Shown here: positions 53,481 to 63,151 of the stretch, piece by piece
How the letters are laid out: every line of letters begins with the position of its first letter
How positions within the stretch are numbered: the stretch's first letter is position 1
Assembly (NCBI RefSeq): GCF_000148725.1
Contig: NZ_GL476319.1
Coordinates: forward strand, 186,311-250,310
Length of the DNA: 64,000 nt
Source of the DNA: Roseibium sp. TrichSKD4
Lineage (GTDB): Bacteria; Pseudomonadota; Alphaproteobacteria; Rhizobiales; Stappiaceae
Direction: 5' to 3'
The notes under the pieces: generated by a model
Told to the model about the DNA's origin: nothing
The model's database searches: none
Seen by the model: only the letters and a program-made list of their open reading frames with translations
Made by a program: the position numbers and the translations under genes

Positions 53481-54737
53481 TTGCAAACGGCTTTGAGCTT
53501 CGGAACCGATGTTACTTTGCTCTCCGGTCGGACTTATATGCACCCCTTCACCGGCAGCGCATTGGTTTTTACTGCATTGTTTTTGCTTTATGCGGATCGA
53601 TTACCCAAGCTGTTCTATGAGTTCGGCCCGGCGGGTTTCGGTCTTCTGGCCTTGACGCGGGTTTTGGAATTATCTGTCCCTGACTGGCCAGCCGTTCTCC
53701 CTGTTGCAGATCTGAAAGACATGCAAATCCCGTCATCTTTTGCAAAAGTATCCGCCACCTCAGCACTGAGTATTCTCTTCATCTCCTGCTATCAGTTTTG
53801 CTTGAAGCGAACACTGTTCGCCCTGTTGTTTTTCCTGTCTACTCTATGGATGATCACCTTCATTTCCGTTTTGGAGGCGATCTACAATTCCTTGTATTTA
53901 AGCGGCGATCTTTCCGGCTATTCCTTCGTCGGGTTTCTCCTTTGCTGCCTTGCTCTTTCTCAACTGGCCGCCCAGAAGTTTGAATACGGCATCATAACGG
54001 GCAGCAGCTTGGTCCTTCGATACATTCGAGCAATCGTCGTAACCGCAGTTGTTGTTCCCTCTCTGTTGGGTTTTGCATTTACAAACAGTTTTGGACTCAA
54101 CGAAAATGAGAAGACCATTGCTCTGCTGTTGTTTGCCTTTACAGGTTGGTTTGTTGCTGTGGTTGTCATCCTGCTCGGCTATGTCATGGAAAAAGAGCAC
54201 AAAAGGGTCTTCAACAGATCCCAGATTGACGGCTTGACCGGATTGCTCAACAGACGTGCAATTGAAGAGTTGATTGACATCTCTTCAAACCCTTATGGGA
54301 TCATCCTGCTTGACCTTGATCACTTCAAGGAAGTGAACGATACCCACGGCCACGCTGCCGGGGATGAAGTTCTTCGCAATGTCGCGAACCTTCTCCAATC
54401 TTCTCTTCGAAAAGATGACCATGTTGCACGTTGGAGCGGAGAAGAATTCGTTATTGCCCTCAGAACCAACTCAATCGATGAGTTAAAGGAAGCAGCTGAG
54501 CGCCTGCGGAGCAGAATTGGCGCATTAAACACATCGGTCATTAACGAAGACAACGACTTCGAGCTTATTGACATCAAGGTCACTGCATCGCTAGGCTGCA
54601 GCATGCATATCCCTAAGGGGAGCACGCTTGCAGATGCAATTGAAAAGGCTGACGGTGCGCTGTACGAGGCTAAGGCGCGAGGCCGGGATCAGGTTCGCTT
54701 GTTGTTAATGGACAAGCACGGTCGGATGAACGAGTAA
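53481..54737 (+). CDS. Membrane diguanylate cyclase (GGDEF domain)
   Basis: 418 residues from TTG 53481. Several membrane helices (about 25-245) are followed by a GGDEF domain (about 250-415). The start region QIDGLTGLLNRRAIEEL and the metal-binding DLDHFKEVNDTHGHAAGDEVL are intact. The signature reads SGEEF rather than GGDEF/GGEEF. A DHFKEVN pattern is present, but no clear RxxD inhibitory site precedes it (KDDHVARWSGEEF). The reading frame continues upstream to 53403, encoding another hydrophobic helix, so the real start may be a CTG at 53406. It makes c-di-GMP, a common regulator of exopolysaccharide synthesis. Confidence 0.85.
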   Translation: MQTALSFGTDVTLLSGRTYMHPFTGSALVFTALFLLYADRLPKLFYEFGPAGFGLLALTRVLELSVPDWPAVLPVADLKDMQIPSSFAKVSATSALSILFISCYQFCLKRTLFALLFFLSTLWMITFISVLEAIYNSLYLSGDLSGYSFVGFLLCCLALSQLAAQKFEYGIITGSSLVLRYIRAIVVTAVVVPSLLGFAFTNSFGLNENEKTIALLLFAFTGWFVAVVVILLGYVMEKEHKRVFNRSQIDGLTGLLNRRAIEELIDISSNPYGIILLDLDHFKEVNDTHGHAAGDEVLRNVANLLQSSLRKDDHVARWSGEEFVIALRTNSIDELKEAAERLRSRIGALNTSVINEDNDFELIDIKVTASLGCSMHIPKGSTLADAIEKADGALYEAKARGRDQVRLLLMDKHGRMNE

Positions 54738-54764
54738 ACAGTGGCTCAAATTCGCCCACATAGC

Positions 54765-54989
54765 CTAGCGGCCAACCGCGACACGCAACGGGGCGGCTTT
54801 TTCTGCTTCTTCTTTGCGTGATTTCTCAATAAGCCCCAGAAATTCGGTGAGCCAGGCGACTTCGCGGAAATAGACGTCCATACTGAGAGAGGCCAACTCC
54901 ATGAGCAGTGCTTGAGGGTCTTCGTTCTGAAACCCTGTCCGCTCGAGGAATTCACGATAATCATTCTGAAGTGCTCGTGGTACTTGCAT
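54765..54989 (-). CDS. Small hypothetical protein
   Basis: 74 residues, soluble and charged (VPRALQNDYREFLERTGFQNEDPQALLMEL, then REVAWLTEFLGLIEKSRKEEAEKAA). It is probably all helical. No family is recognised. The ATG at 54989 is preceded by GAGAGGG at ideal spacing, which makes it a credible gene despite its size. It is convergent with the GGDEF gene and divergent from the P450 gene. Confidence 0.65.
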   Translation of the reverse strand: MQVPRALQNDYREFLERTGFQNEDPQALLMELASLSMDVYFREVAWLTEFLGLIEKSRKEEAEKAAPLRVAVGR

Positions 54990-55236
54990 GGTGCCCTCTC
55001 ACTAGCGAGTTGCGAACGCAGGCATCTTTGATACGCACTACTTGGACGCGCAACCTCACCCTAGGATTTCCAGCTTTCCCACCTTATTGTCAAAACTTGC
55101 AATTCCCGCACTATCCCCATTTTTTATCCACAGCTTTCTATTATTAGGCGCATCATAAAAAATATGTACTTGAAGTTGCTGTTTGATCATTTCTCCCGCG
55201 CATAGATTACGTGCCCCTACGCCTTAAGGAGTAACG
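54990..55236. promoter_or_regulatory. Divergent spacer small protein/P450
   Basis: 247 bp without a gene. Its right half is AT-rich and holds the P450 promoter and the TAAGGAG ribosome-binding site. It contains one perfect DnaA-box sequence, TTATCCACA, at 55124-55132. I see no cluster of such boxes and so no origin. Confidence 0.4.
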
Positions 55237-56472
55237 ATGAACAGCGCGCATTTAGTCGATTTTGATCCGCTGTCTGACGGCTTCCGCCGAGACCCTTATC
55301 CGACCTATTCCGCTTTACGAGCAAAATCAGGCCTTTCTTACTATGAGGCGTTCGATATCTGGCTGGCTGCTCGTTTTGACGATGTGACCCGGATCGTTAC
55401 GGATGAAACCATGGTGCGGTCCCTGGCGCATGTTGCATCTTCTGACGAAATCGAAGCCCAGAAGCGGGCTGGGAACTGGCATGACATGCCGCACCATTCC
55501 CGGTTTGTGCAATTTTCACTACTTGACAGTGATGGCCCGATTCATGATCGCCTTCGAAAGCAGGTTTTCAAACTTTTCACGCCAGTGATGATTGGTGGGT
55601 TGCGTCCTCAGATTGAAGCCCATGTTGATGAGTTGTTTGACCGGCTCTCGGACCGTACAGAGATTGACTTCATCGAAGATCTTGCAGCTCAGGTACCGGG
55701 TCATGTGATTGGACGGATTTTGGGCGTGCCGGACGAAGATTGCCCGCAGTTGCGAATTTGGTCTGAGAATATTGTCCAGTTTTTCGATATTGACCGAAGC
55801 GACGCGCGCAAGGAACTCGCCGAAACCAATACCACCGAGTTTTATCATTACCTCACTGATCTAAAGCGTCTGCGGGAAAAGGCTCCACGGGATGATCTGA
55901 TATCCCATATGATTGCAGCGGAACGTCGTGGCGGCATGAATGAAGACGAGTTTGTTTCTACGGCCATGTTGATCCTGATGGCCGGACACGGGTCCACCAT
56001 TGATGTTCTGGGAAGTGGCTTGCATGCGCTTTTGCGTTTTCCCGATCAGATGCAGCGCCTTCGTATAGATCGAAGTTTGATGAAAACCGCTGTTCAGGAA
56101 ATGTTTCGGTTTGAATCTCCACTGCCCTTTTTTCATCGGTATGCGACGCAGGACGCGGAGGTTGCAGGAACCACCTTTCCAAAAGGAACTAAGTTCGGGG
56201 TGCTTTACGGCTCGGCGAACCGGGATCCCGCGCAATTTTCGGATGCCGATACATTTGACGTTGGACGTAGCCCGAATTGGCATTCAGCCTTTGGACGGGG
56301 CCATCACTTTTGTCTGGGCAACCATCTGGCAAGGCTCGACATGGACATGGTTTTTTCCAAATTGCTCGACCGGTTCAAGACCATAGAACTGGCGTTGGAT
56401 ACAGTCACCTACAAGCGTGGCCTATCCGTAAGAGGGCCAGAAGAATTGCGAATCCGCTGGACGCCGCGCTGA
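55237..56472 (+). CDS. Cytochrome P450
   Basis: A 411-residue soluble bacterial P450. The haem loop FGRGHHFCLGNHLAR gives the cysteine ligand at residue 359. The K-helix ExxR motif (EMFRFESP) is present. The I-helix reads LMAGHGSTIDVLG, where most CYPs have AG-x-[DE]-T-T, so the acidic residue of the proton-relay pair is glycine. The start ATG at 55237 follows TAAGGAG. No ferredoxin or reductase gene is next to it, so it must use partners encoded elsewhere. The substrate is unknown. Confidence 0.93.
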   Translation: MNSAHLVDFDPLSDGFRRDPYPTYSALRAKSGLSYYEAFDIWLAARFDDVTRIVTDETMVRSLAHVASSDEIEAQKRAGNWHDMPHHSRFVQFSLLDSDGPIHDRLRKQVFKLFTPVMIGGLRPQIEAHVDELFDRLSDRTEIDFIEDLAAQVPGHVIGRILGVPDEDCPQLRIWSENIVQFFDIDRSDARKELAETNTTEFYHYLTDLKRLREKAPRDDLISHMIAAERRGGMNEDEFVSTAMLILMAGHGSTIDVLGSGLHALLRFPDQMQRLRIDRSLMKTAVQEMFRFESPLPFFHRYATQDAEVAGTTFPKGTKFGVLYGSANRDPAQFSDADTFDVGRSPNWHSAFGRGHHFCLGNHLARLDMDMVFSKLLDRFKTIELALDTVTYKRGLSVRGPEELRIRWTPR

Positions 56473-56525
56473 TATGAAATAGATTTCCTGAAGCGATCCT
56501 TTTTCACATTTCAGGAGACATCCAT

Positions 56526-57739
56526 TTGCGTATCCTATCCCTTGCAACTGCTCTACCGTGTTTGATTGCTGCGTTCGCCTCCCCCGCATTTGCTGAAGGT
56601 GCGCAAGTTGGCCCTCGGCCTGCTTATCTGGTCGACCAGATGGCAGACAGCCCGCTCAAGGACACACTGAAGGCCTGCATAGGTAAGCCTGTTCGGCAAA
56701 CGCTGTTTTCCATCGCCCACCGGGGAGCGCCTCTGCAATTTCCTGAACACACCGCAGAGAGCTATCGCGCTGCAGCGTTGATGGGTGCGGGTATGATCGA
56801 ATGCGATGTCACCTTCACTGCAGACAAGGAACTTGTTTGTCGTCACGCTCAGGACGACCTGCACACGACCACCAATATTCTCACGAGCCCTCTTGCCGAA
56901 AAATGTACCGCTGCATTCACGCCTGCCGGGGACGATACACCGGCCTCAGCTGAGTGCCGGTCTTCCGATCTTACGCTTGCAGAATTCAAAACGCTGAGCG
57001 GCAAGATGGACGCTGCAAACCGTCAGGCAAAGACACCACAAGACTACCAGAATGGCACCGCTAACTGGCGTACGGATCTTTATGCCTCCAACGGCACGCT
57101 TCTTACCCACCTAGAAGCCATTGAACTGATCAAGCCAACCGGTGCCAAATTCATTCCCGAACTCAAATCTCCCAAGGTCACGATGCCCTTCAATGGCATG
57201 AGCCAAGAGGACTATGCCCAAAAGCTGGTCGATGACTACAAGGCAGCCGGGGTCGCACCTCAGGACGTGTTTCTTCAATCATTTAACTTGAAAGACATTC
57301 TGTACTGGATTGAAAACGAAGCGGATTTTGGCGCACAAGCGGTCTATCTGGATGGTCGTTTTACTGCGAGCGGTTTCAACCCGGCAGACCCGAAAAGCCT
57401 GTCTCCAAACATGACCGACTTAAAGGACATGGGGGTTAACATTATTGCTCCACCGCTTTGGGTTCTGCTCACTCTTGAGGAGGGAGAGATTGTTCCATCC
57501 GCCTATGCTGTTGCCGCGAAGTCTGCCGGTCTGGAGATCATGACGTGGACGCTGGAGCGATCCGGGCCGCTCGCATCTGGCGGGGCTGGTATTTTCAGAC
57601 TGTCCAAGAGGCAATCACAGGCGATGGAATGGTCTATGAGATTTTGGACGTTCTGGCCCAAGATGTTGGTGTGAAAGGTGTTTTTTCCGACTGGCCAGCA
57701 ACCACCAGTTTTTATGCTTCTTGCATGGGGCTCGAATGA
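56526..57739 (+). pseudogene. Glycerophosphodiester phosphodiesterase family protein, frameshifted near the C-terminus
   Basis: An exported GDPD-type protein. A signal peptide (ending FAEG, about residue 23) follows TTG 56526 with AGGAG upstream. The TIM-barrel motifs FSIAHRGAPLQFPEHTAESYRAA (catalytic His and Glu) and MIECDVTFTADKELVCRHAQDDL are intact. The frame shifts at about 57582 (CGGGGC run). The original frame runs on to a stop at 57674 with a nonsense tail. The proper C-terminus ([10 protein letters not shown], then [30 protein letters not shown]) continues in another frame to 57739. One missing G would explain it. It is either a recent mutation or a sequencing error. Confidence 0.85.
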
Positions 57740-57813
57740 GTTTGCGATTTTAAGGTCTGAACAAGAGATTGCGGATATAATTTCTGCAATCTTTACGTTA
57801 CGGAATCTTTATC

Positions 57814-59178
57814 ATGAAGGTGAGTGCGCTTCAGACCGCAAGTTGCGATATACTATATTCTTCGACGGAAGGTGTAGGATTGGAAACCCTTGGGGAGGCC
57901 GTCAACAGCGCGGCCTTAGCGACAGGAATTGCGGAGGCAAGGGCTCTGCCCACCTCTGAAAATGAGACACGCATATTCGAATGTGGTCTTTATCGGGTAG
58001 AAATCACGCAAACGGACGAGCCAGGCAAGCCTGCAAAATATCTGGCCGCTGCCTTGTCCCATATAACCCAGCAAGAGTTTCCCAACGCATCAGAGGCGAT
58101 CAAAAACCACTCTGCGGTTACTTCGATAAGCATCTACCGACCCGTTCCTTCTGGAGCATCCTCAGAGCACGACAGTTTGTCCGACCGAGCAGACTTGCAG
58201 ACGGCTGAAGAAGTCCTTTTGGTCATGGGACTTCTGAGGTCAATCGCACTTTCCCTTGTGACCCAATCAAATCCGCTCGCGATTTATTGGGCTTCGAACA
58301 GTTATCTGCTCACCCGCGAGAAATTTATCGAACTCGCAAGCGTGAATTCACTGTGTTTCCTCTGCCTTCACCCGAGCTATTACTCACTTGGTTATATTCA
58401 GGACGGTCCAAGTGAAATCGGGCTTATCATGATGGGTGCTGAACACCTTATCGGGCATCAGGTTTCTGTTGAGCCGGGACCATACGATCCAGAGTTTGTC
58501 TATGAAATTGCAATCAGCTTCGTTCGCCATTGTGTCTCACACGGACGTCTGATGGAGAATGGAGAGATATTCGGCCCCTCTGAGGAGGAAGTTTTTCAGT
58601 TGCACTATGAGCCGCGCGGCGAAGCAACTCCGCCTGCCCTGACCATCATCCCAATCCGCAGCCATAAGCTGGGCGTTCTCAGGGAGTTGCCACAAGCGGA
58701 TGAACCGGAGGATGATGGAACCTACGTCACAGAGGATGGCGTGCGCAGGCCAATTGCTGAACTTGACCCGCGTGATCCAATTGACGCAGCTATCCTAAAA
58801 CGTATTGAAGAATCAAAAGAAACCAAAGAGACGACGGTTCTGGCGCGACCGAATGTGATCGTCTCATTAGAAAAACCAATTGTGATCGCACAACCTCCAA
58901 AGCAGCTCGCAGTCGGCGCAACTGAGGAAGAAGTGCCCACGGCTTGCGAGTTAGAGGTCGAGATTGCACCCGAAGCGGTTGGGGGGAGCGAAACGCCTTC
59001 TGAGGCTGCAGCGGCGGCGTATGCGCCACCAGAAGGAACCTCCAATCGTCCGCAGTCTACATCCATTTCATCTGTACAGGAATTGCGCCAAATGGCACTA
59101 CGCATGCAGCGAAGTGATGAAGAACTTCAGACAAAGCCAGCAGGGTTATTTGGTCGAATCAGAAGCCTGTTCGGATAA
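57814..59178 (+). CDS. DUF4261-type protein of unknown function
   Basis: 454 residues. The first half (about 10-290) resembles the DUF4261 family: AIYWASNSYLLTREKFIELA, SEIGLIMMGAEHLIGHQVSVEPGPYDPEFVYEIAISFVRHCVSHGRLMENGEIFG, then the EEEVFQLHYEP end. The second half is a long acidic, Pro/Ala/Glu-rich, likely disordered tail. It ends in a short basic amphipathic segment (AGLFGRIRSLFG) that could bind membrane or a partner. No signal peptide is seen. The call is from memory of the family pattern and its role is unknown. Confidence 0.6.
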   Translation: MKVSALQTASCDILYSSTEGVGLETLGEAVNSAALATGIAEARALPTSENETRIFECGLYRVEITQTDEPGKPAKYLAAALSHITQQEFPNASEAIKNHSAVTSISIYRPVPSGASSEHDSLSDRADLQTAEEVLLVMGLLRSIALSLVTQSNPLAIYWASNSYLLTREKFIELASVNSLCFLCLHPSYYSLGYIQDGPSEIGLIMMGAEHLIGHQVSVEPGPYDPEFVYEIAISFVRHCVSHGRLMENGEIFGPSEEEVFQLHYEPRGEATPPALTIIPIRSHKLGVLRELPQADEPEDDGTYVTEDGVRRPIAELDPRDPIDAAILKRIEESKETKETTVLARPNVIVSLEKPIVIAQPPKQLAVGATEEEVPTACELEVEIAPEAVGGSETPSEAAAAAYAPPEGTSNRPQSTSISSVQELRQMALRMQRSDEELQTKPAGLFGRIRSLFG

Positions 59179-59205
59179 CAAACAGGCTTCACAATGCTGA
59201 TCGTG

Positions 59206-59817
59206 TTACCGCGCCTGATCCAGGATGCGCTTGCATTCCAAGAGTTCAAACAGCGTGGACTGCAACCGCTTGACCTTGTCCTTTGACAACGCCTGCGCAG
59301 CTGGCGACGGCACCTCGACAATCTCTTCGTCGGCCTTGTCACCCCGCAAACGGTCAAAAAACTTCACGCCTGATGACTTTAACAAGGACTCAGATTGTTC
59401 GTCGGGATCGGGCAGAACTCCGCGTGGGAGAGGCTCTGCAGGTACCTTTGAGGCCGATGGTTCTTCCGTTCGAGCTGAGGCATCCGCCTGTTCTTGCGCT
59501 TCGTTCTGGCGAACAAGAACAGGCACCGGAAGTGCATCTTCCTGCCACACCTGCATAACGAACCGCACACCCTGCTCTTTCAGGATGCGTTGAACGCCCT
59601 TGATCGTATACCCTTCACCATAGAGAAGATGACGAATACCGCGAAGCAGTTCCACATCATCAGGACGATAATAACGCCGCCCGCCGCCGCGTTTCAGCGG
59701 TTTGATGTGAGAGAACCGTGTTTCCCAGAAGCGGAGAACGTGCTGCGGCAGATCCAGATCATCTGCCACTTCACTAATCGTACGAAATGCATCCGGGCTT
59801 TTGTCTGGGGTACTCAT
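59206..59817 (-). CDS. MerR-family transcriptional regulator
   Basis: 203 residues. The N-terminal winged helix-turn-helix is clear ([68 protein letters not shown], about 11-80). A low-complexity, acidic C-terminal half ends in a short helix. It has no metal-binding cysteines. Proteins of this type commonly follow ihfA in alphaproteobacteria. The start at 59817 has GAGGGG upstream. Confidence 0.93.
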   Translation of the reverse strand: MSTPDKSPDAFRTISEVADDLDLPQHVLRFWETRFSHIKPLKRGGGRRYYRPDDVELLRGIRHLLYGEGYTIKGVQRILKEQGVRFVMQVWQEDALPVPVLVRQNEAQEQADASARTEEPSASKVPAEPLPRGVLPDPDEQSESLLKSSGVKFFDRLRGDKADEEIVEVPSPAAQALSKDKVKRLQSTLFELLECKRILDQAR

Positions 59818-59837
59818 GATTTCTTACCCCTCTGTTG

Positions 59838-60152
59838 TCAGACCGAACCTTTTCCGGTCAGGGAGTCGTTGATGCGCTGTTTAAGCACATTGCTCGGTTT
59901 AAAAACCATCACCCGACGAGGAGAAATCGGAACTTCTTCCCCTGTTTTCGGATTGCGGCCGATCCGCTCACCTTTCGAGCGAACCACAAACGAACCGAAC
60001 GATGACAGCTTGACCGATTCACCGGTGACAAGACAATCGGAAATTTCGGCAAGCACGCGCTCGACGAGTTCTGAGGACTCAGTGCGGGACAAACCCACTT
60101 TCTGATACACAGCCTCGCAAAGATCGGCGCGAGTTATCGTCCTACCTCCCAT
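59838..60152 (-). CDS. ihfA: Integration host factor subunit alpha
   Basis: A 104-residue HU/IHF-type DNA-bending protein. [81 protein letters not shown] and the GRNPKTG loop with its intercalating proline fit IhfA. Two GAGG motifs precede ATG 60152. It lies between fabH and merR, as in many alphaproteobacteria. Confidence 0.95.
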   Translation of the reverse strand: MGGRTITRADLCEAVYQKVGLSRTESSELVERVLAEISDCLVTGESVKLSSFGSFVVRSKGERIGRNPKTGEEVPISPRRVMVFKPSNVLKQRINDSLTGKGSV

Positions 60153-60310
60153 AACCTCTCCTCGGCTCTTTCGACTGATCTGACTGATTTTGTTAGAGAA
60201 GTACCATCTATGACCATACGGTATTGACTCCCTGCGGGTCGGTCAACAGGGAGCAACTGTTTTCTGGCCTTCCGAGCCAAAATATTATTCTGGACTTTAG
60301 TCGTGGTTTC

Positions 60311-61288
60311 TTACCACCGCAGCAAAACGGATCCCCAGGTAAAGCCGCCGCCCATCGCTTCAAGCATGATGAGATCGCCTTTCTGGATACGGCCGTCCTT
60401 AACAGCAGTATCAAGTGCGAGCGGGATCGACCCGGCAGATGTGTTGCCATGCATCTGAACGGTGGCGACCACCTTTTCCAGCGCAATACCAAGCTTTTTG
60501 GCACTGGCATCAATGATGCGCTTGTTGGCCTGATGCGGAACAAACCAATCCAGATCATCCGAGGTTGTTCCAGTAGCAACATAGGCGTCTTCGATCACGT
60601 CGGTGATCATGCCAACAGCATGCTTGAACACCTCACGACCTTCCATGCGAAGGTGCCCGACTGTTTGTGTTCCAGACGGTCCGCCATCAACATAAAGCTT
60701 GTCCTTGTGGCGACCGTCAGACCGTAAATGGGATGTCAGGACGCCGCGATCGGCAACAGTGCCCTCACCTTCCTGAGCTTCGAGAACAACAGCTCCTGCG
60801 CCATCGCCAAACAGGACACATGTGGTCCGGTCTTCCCAATCAAGGATACGAGAAAAGGTCTCCGCTCCAATGACCAAGCAGCGCTTGGAGAGCCCGGTTT
60901 TCAGATATGCGTCTGCCGTTGTCATGGCATAGACAAAACCGGAGCATACCGCGTGAACATCAAAGGCAGCGCCGTGCGTGATGCCGAGCTTTTCCTGAAC
61001 AGTGACCGCACTGGACGGAAATGTATTGTCCGGTGTTGCTGTCGCCAGAATAATCGTGTCGATGTCCTGCGCATCAATTCCGGCATGCGCCAGCGCTGCT
61101 TTTGCAGCATTGGTTGCCAGATCGGATGTCACCTCGCCTTCAGCTGCAATATGGCGCTGCTGAATGCCGGTGCGTTGCACAATCCACTCGTCGGACGTGT
61201 CGACCAGTTTTGCCAGATCCTGGTTCGTCAGTACTTTTTCCGGCAGATAGCTTCCACAGCCCAGAACGGTCGACCGAATTACGCTCAC
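60311..61288 (-). CDS. fabH: 3-oxoacyl-ACP synthase III
   Basis: A 325-residue condensing enzyme that joins acetyl-CoA to malonyl-ACP to start fatty acid synthesis. The catalytic triad is visible: Cys in [13 protein letters not shown] (about residue 113), His in [13 protein letters not shown], and Asn in [15 protein letters not shown]. The start is GTG 61288, which overlaps the plsX stop (GTGA). It is co-transcribed with plsX. A 158-bp gap follows before ihfA. Confidence 0.96.
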   Translation of the reverse strand: MSVIRSTVLGCGSYLPEKVLTNQDLAKLVDTSDEWIVQRTGIQQRHIAAEGEVTSDLATNAAKAALAHAGIDAQDIDTIILATATPDNTFPSSAVTVQEKLGITHGAAFDVHAVCSGFVYAMTTADAYLKTGLSKRCLVIGAETFSRILDWEDRTTCVLFGDGAGAVVLEAQEGEGTVADRGVLTSHLRSDGRHKDKLYVDGGPSGTQTVGHLRMEGREVFKHAVGMITDVIEDAYVATGTTSDDLDWFVPHQANKRIIDASAKKLGIALEKVVATVQMHGNTSAGSIPLALDTAVKDGRIQKGDLIMLEAMGGGFTWGSVLLRW

Positions 61289-62349
61289 AAATCACCTTCC
61301 GATTTTTCCATATCATCAGCAAACGCGCTGCGATGGTAGTGCACCAAATCGTGCGCGATCTTATCCGTCAGTTCGTTGCGAACCATGTCATATGCAAGAT
61401 CGATTGCTGATGCATAGCCCTCAGCGTCCGTACCGCCGTGGCTCTTGATTACTATGCCGTTTAGCCCGAGGAAAACGCCGCCATTGACCTTTCGCGGGTC
61501 CATTTTCTCTCTCAGGCGGTTGAATGCATCTTTGGCGAAGATATAACCAATCTTCGACATAAGGGTTCGTTGCATGGCAGACCGCAGATAACCGCCGATT
61601 TGCTTGGCCGTTCCCTCAGCGGTTTTCAGCGCGATGTTTCCAGCAAAGCCTTCCGTCACCACAACATCAACGGTGCCTTTGCCAAGATCATCGCCTTCAA
61701 CGAAACCGGCGTAGGACAGCGACCGTAGTTGGCGTTCACGCAACAACCGGCCTGCGGTGCGAACCTCTTCCAGACCTTTGACCTCTTCCACCCCGATATT
61801 GAGCAAACCCACCGTCGGTTTTTTGATACCAAACAGTGCCCGCGCCATCGCGCCGCCCAAAATTGCAAAGTCGATGAGCTGTTGTGCATCTGCGCCAATT
61901 GTCGCGCCAACATCGAGAACCACCGATTCGCCACGGCTTGTTGGCCAAATCGCCGCAATTGCAGGCCGTTCGATATTTGCCATCGTGCGCAGACAGAATT
62001 TTGACATCGCCATGAGGGCGCCGGTGTTGCCAGCCGACACAGCGACAGCAGCCTCACCCGTCTTCACGGCCTCAATGGAGCGCCACATACTGGACCGCCA
62101 GCGGCCTTGGCGAAGTGCCTGGCTTGGCTTTGTGTCCATGGCGATGGAAACGTCGCAATGGTGAAACGTTGAGGCAGCCTTCACCCGCGGATATTTTTCC
62201 AGCAGCGGCAGGACCACATCTTCTTTGCCGTAAAGCAGATAACGGATGTCCAGATGGCGCACGAGAGCAATTTCCGCGCCCGGCAAGACCACTTCAGCGC
62301 CGTGATCCCCGCCCATGACATCAAGTGAAATCGGTATGGTTTTTGCCAT
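61285..62349 (-). CDS. plsX: Phosphate acyltransferase PlsX
   Basis: A 354-residue enzyme that makes acyl phosphate from acyl-ACP for phospholipid synthesis. Family motifs are [55 protein letters not shown] and [21 protein letters not shown]. The start ATG at 62349 lies 172 bp after the yceD gene end. No rpmF gene lies between them. Confidence 0.96.
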   Translation of the reverse strand: MAKTIPISLDVMGGDHGAEVVLPGAEIALVRHLDIRYLLYGKEDVVLPLLEKYPRVKAASTFHHCDVSIAMDTKPSQALRQGRWRSSMWRSIEAVKTGEAAVAVSAGNTGALMAMSKFCLRTMANIERPAIAAIWPTSRGESVVLDVGATIGADAQQLIDFAILGGAMARALFGIKKPTVGLLNIGVEEVKGLEEVRTAGRLLRERQLRSLSYAGFVEGDDLGKGTVDVVVTEGFAGNIALKTAEGTAKQIGGYLRSAMQRTLMSKIGYIFAKDAFNRLREKMDPRKVNGGVFLGLNGIVIKSHGGTDAEGYASAIDLAYDMVRNELTDKIAHDLVHYHRSAFADDMEKSEGDL

Positions 62350-62521
62350 TAAAACCGTCTTTTTTCAGGCACTGACCAACTCGACAGGCATGCTGCCACG
62401 AATCCGTTCTTGCCACGACCTTGTTTCTTTATAACACCCAATCGGCGCGAACATACCGGTTTCCACCTCAGTGACAACCGTTTTCGCAAGCGAAGAGAGA
62501 TGTTTCCCCTTGCAGTCAAAG

Positions 62522-63085
62522 CTATTGCCCGGAGACCGGTTTCAGCTTTGCCAATTCTGCGAAGGGGGATGGCGCCTTTTCATCTTCAGCATCACTATCA
62601 TCAGCGATGTGCGGCAGTTCAGCGCCCGGTTTCTTCGGAAAGGCGTCGAGGTTGAGTGCCAGCTGCTCGCAGATCACCGCCCCCACATCAATCACGCCAT
62701 CGATCATGACATCAGGCGGATCGACAGATTCAAGTTCGATTTCAATTTCGCCATCGTCATTGATGTCCTTCGCCTTTTTAGGGCGCGACGATACTGCCTC
62801 GAAGGCGCGATCAAACGTATCTTCCAGTTTTTGGTCAAACTCTTCAAGCGTCACCACACAGGTCTGCGTCAGACTGCCGGTTAGTTTTCCAAGGACCCGC
62901 ACACCAGCCTTGCGCCAAGGCTTGAGAGTAATCTCCGCCTTCAGATCGGCAATGCCGGCGATATCGTACGCTTCTGCGATCTGAGCGCATTCTTCAGCCG
63001 ACGGGGTGACCACTAGATTTTTTTGCCCGTCCCCCAACCGATCTGCCTGAACAGAATGGGAAAACGGAAACTGGCTTTTTGACAT
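62522..63085 (-). CDS. YceD/DUF177 family protein
   Basis: A 187-residue protein of the DUF177 family. The conserved region is FPFSHSVQADRLGDG, then VRVLGKLTGSLTQTCVVTLEEFDQKLEDTFDRAF, and DVGAVICEQLALNLDAFPKKPG. A bacterial member is tied to 23S rRNA accumulation, but the function here is inferred. ATG 63085 starts the conserved region; a TTG right after the chaperone stop (63151) is an alternative. Confidence 0.88.
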   Translation of the reverse strand: MSKSQFPFSHSVQADRLGDGQKNLVVTPSAEECAQIAEAYDIAGIADLKAEITLKPWRKAGVRVLGKLTGSLTQTCVVTLEEFDQKLEDTFDRAFEAVSSRPKKAKDINDDGEIEIELESVDPPDVMIDGVIDVGAVICEQLALNLDAFPKKPGAELPHIADDSDAEDEKAPSPFAELAKLKPVSGQ

Positions 63086-63151
63086 GGCGGCTTGTCTTTC
63101 ATTCCTGCTTATGTCGGCATTCATACGTGTGGCAGCCGCTTTATCCGACAA

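Noticed and set aside
55124-55132. Perfect DnaA box TTATCCACA
   Set aside because: It is a single site with no cluster, no dnaA/dnaN/hemE gene nearby and no repeat array, so it does not support an origin.
60225-60260. Hairpin CTCCCTG/CAGGGAG between fabH and ihfA as a terminator
   Set aside because: No T-tract follows on the minus strand and the loop is large; its role is uncertain.
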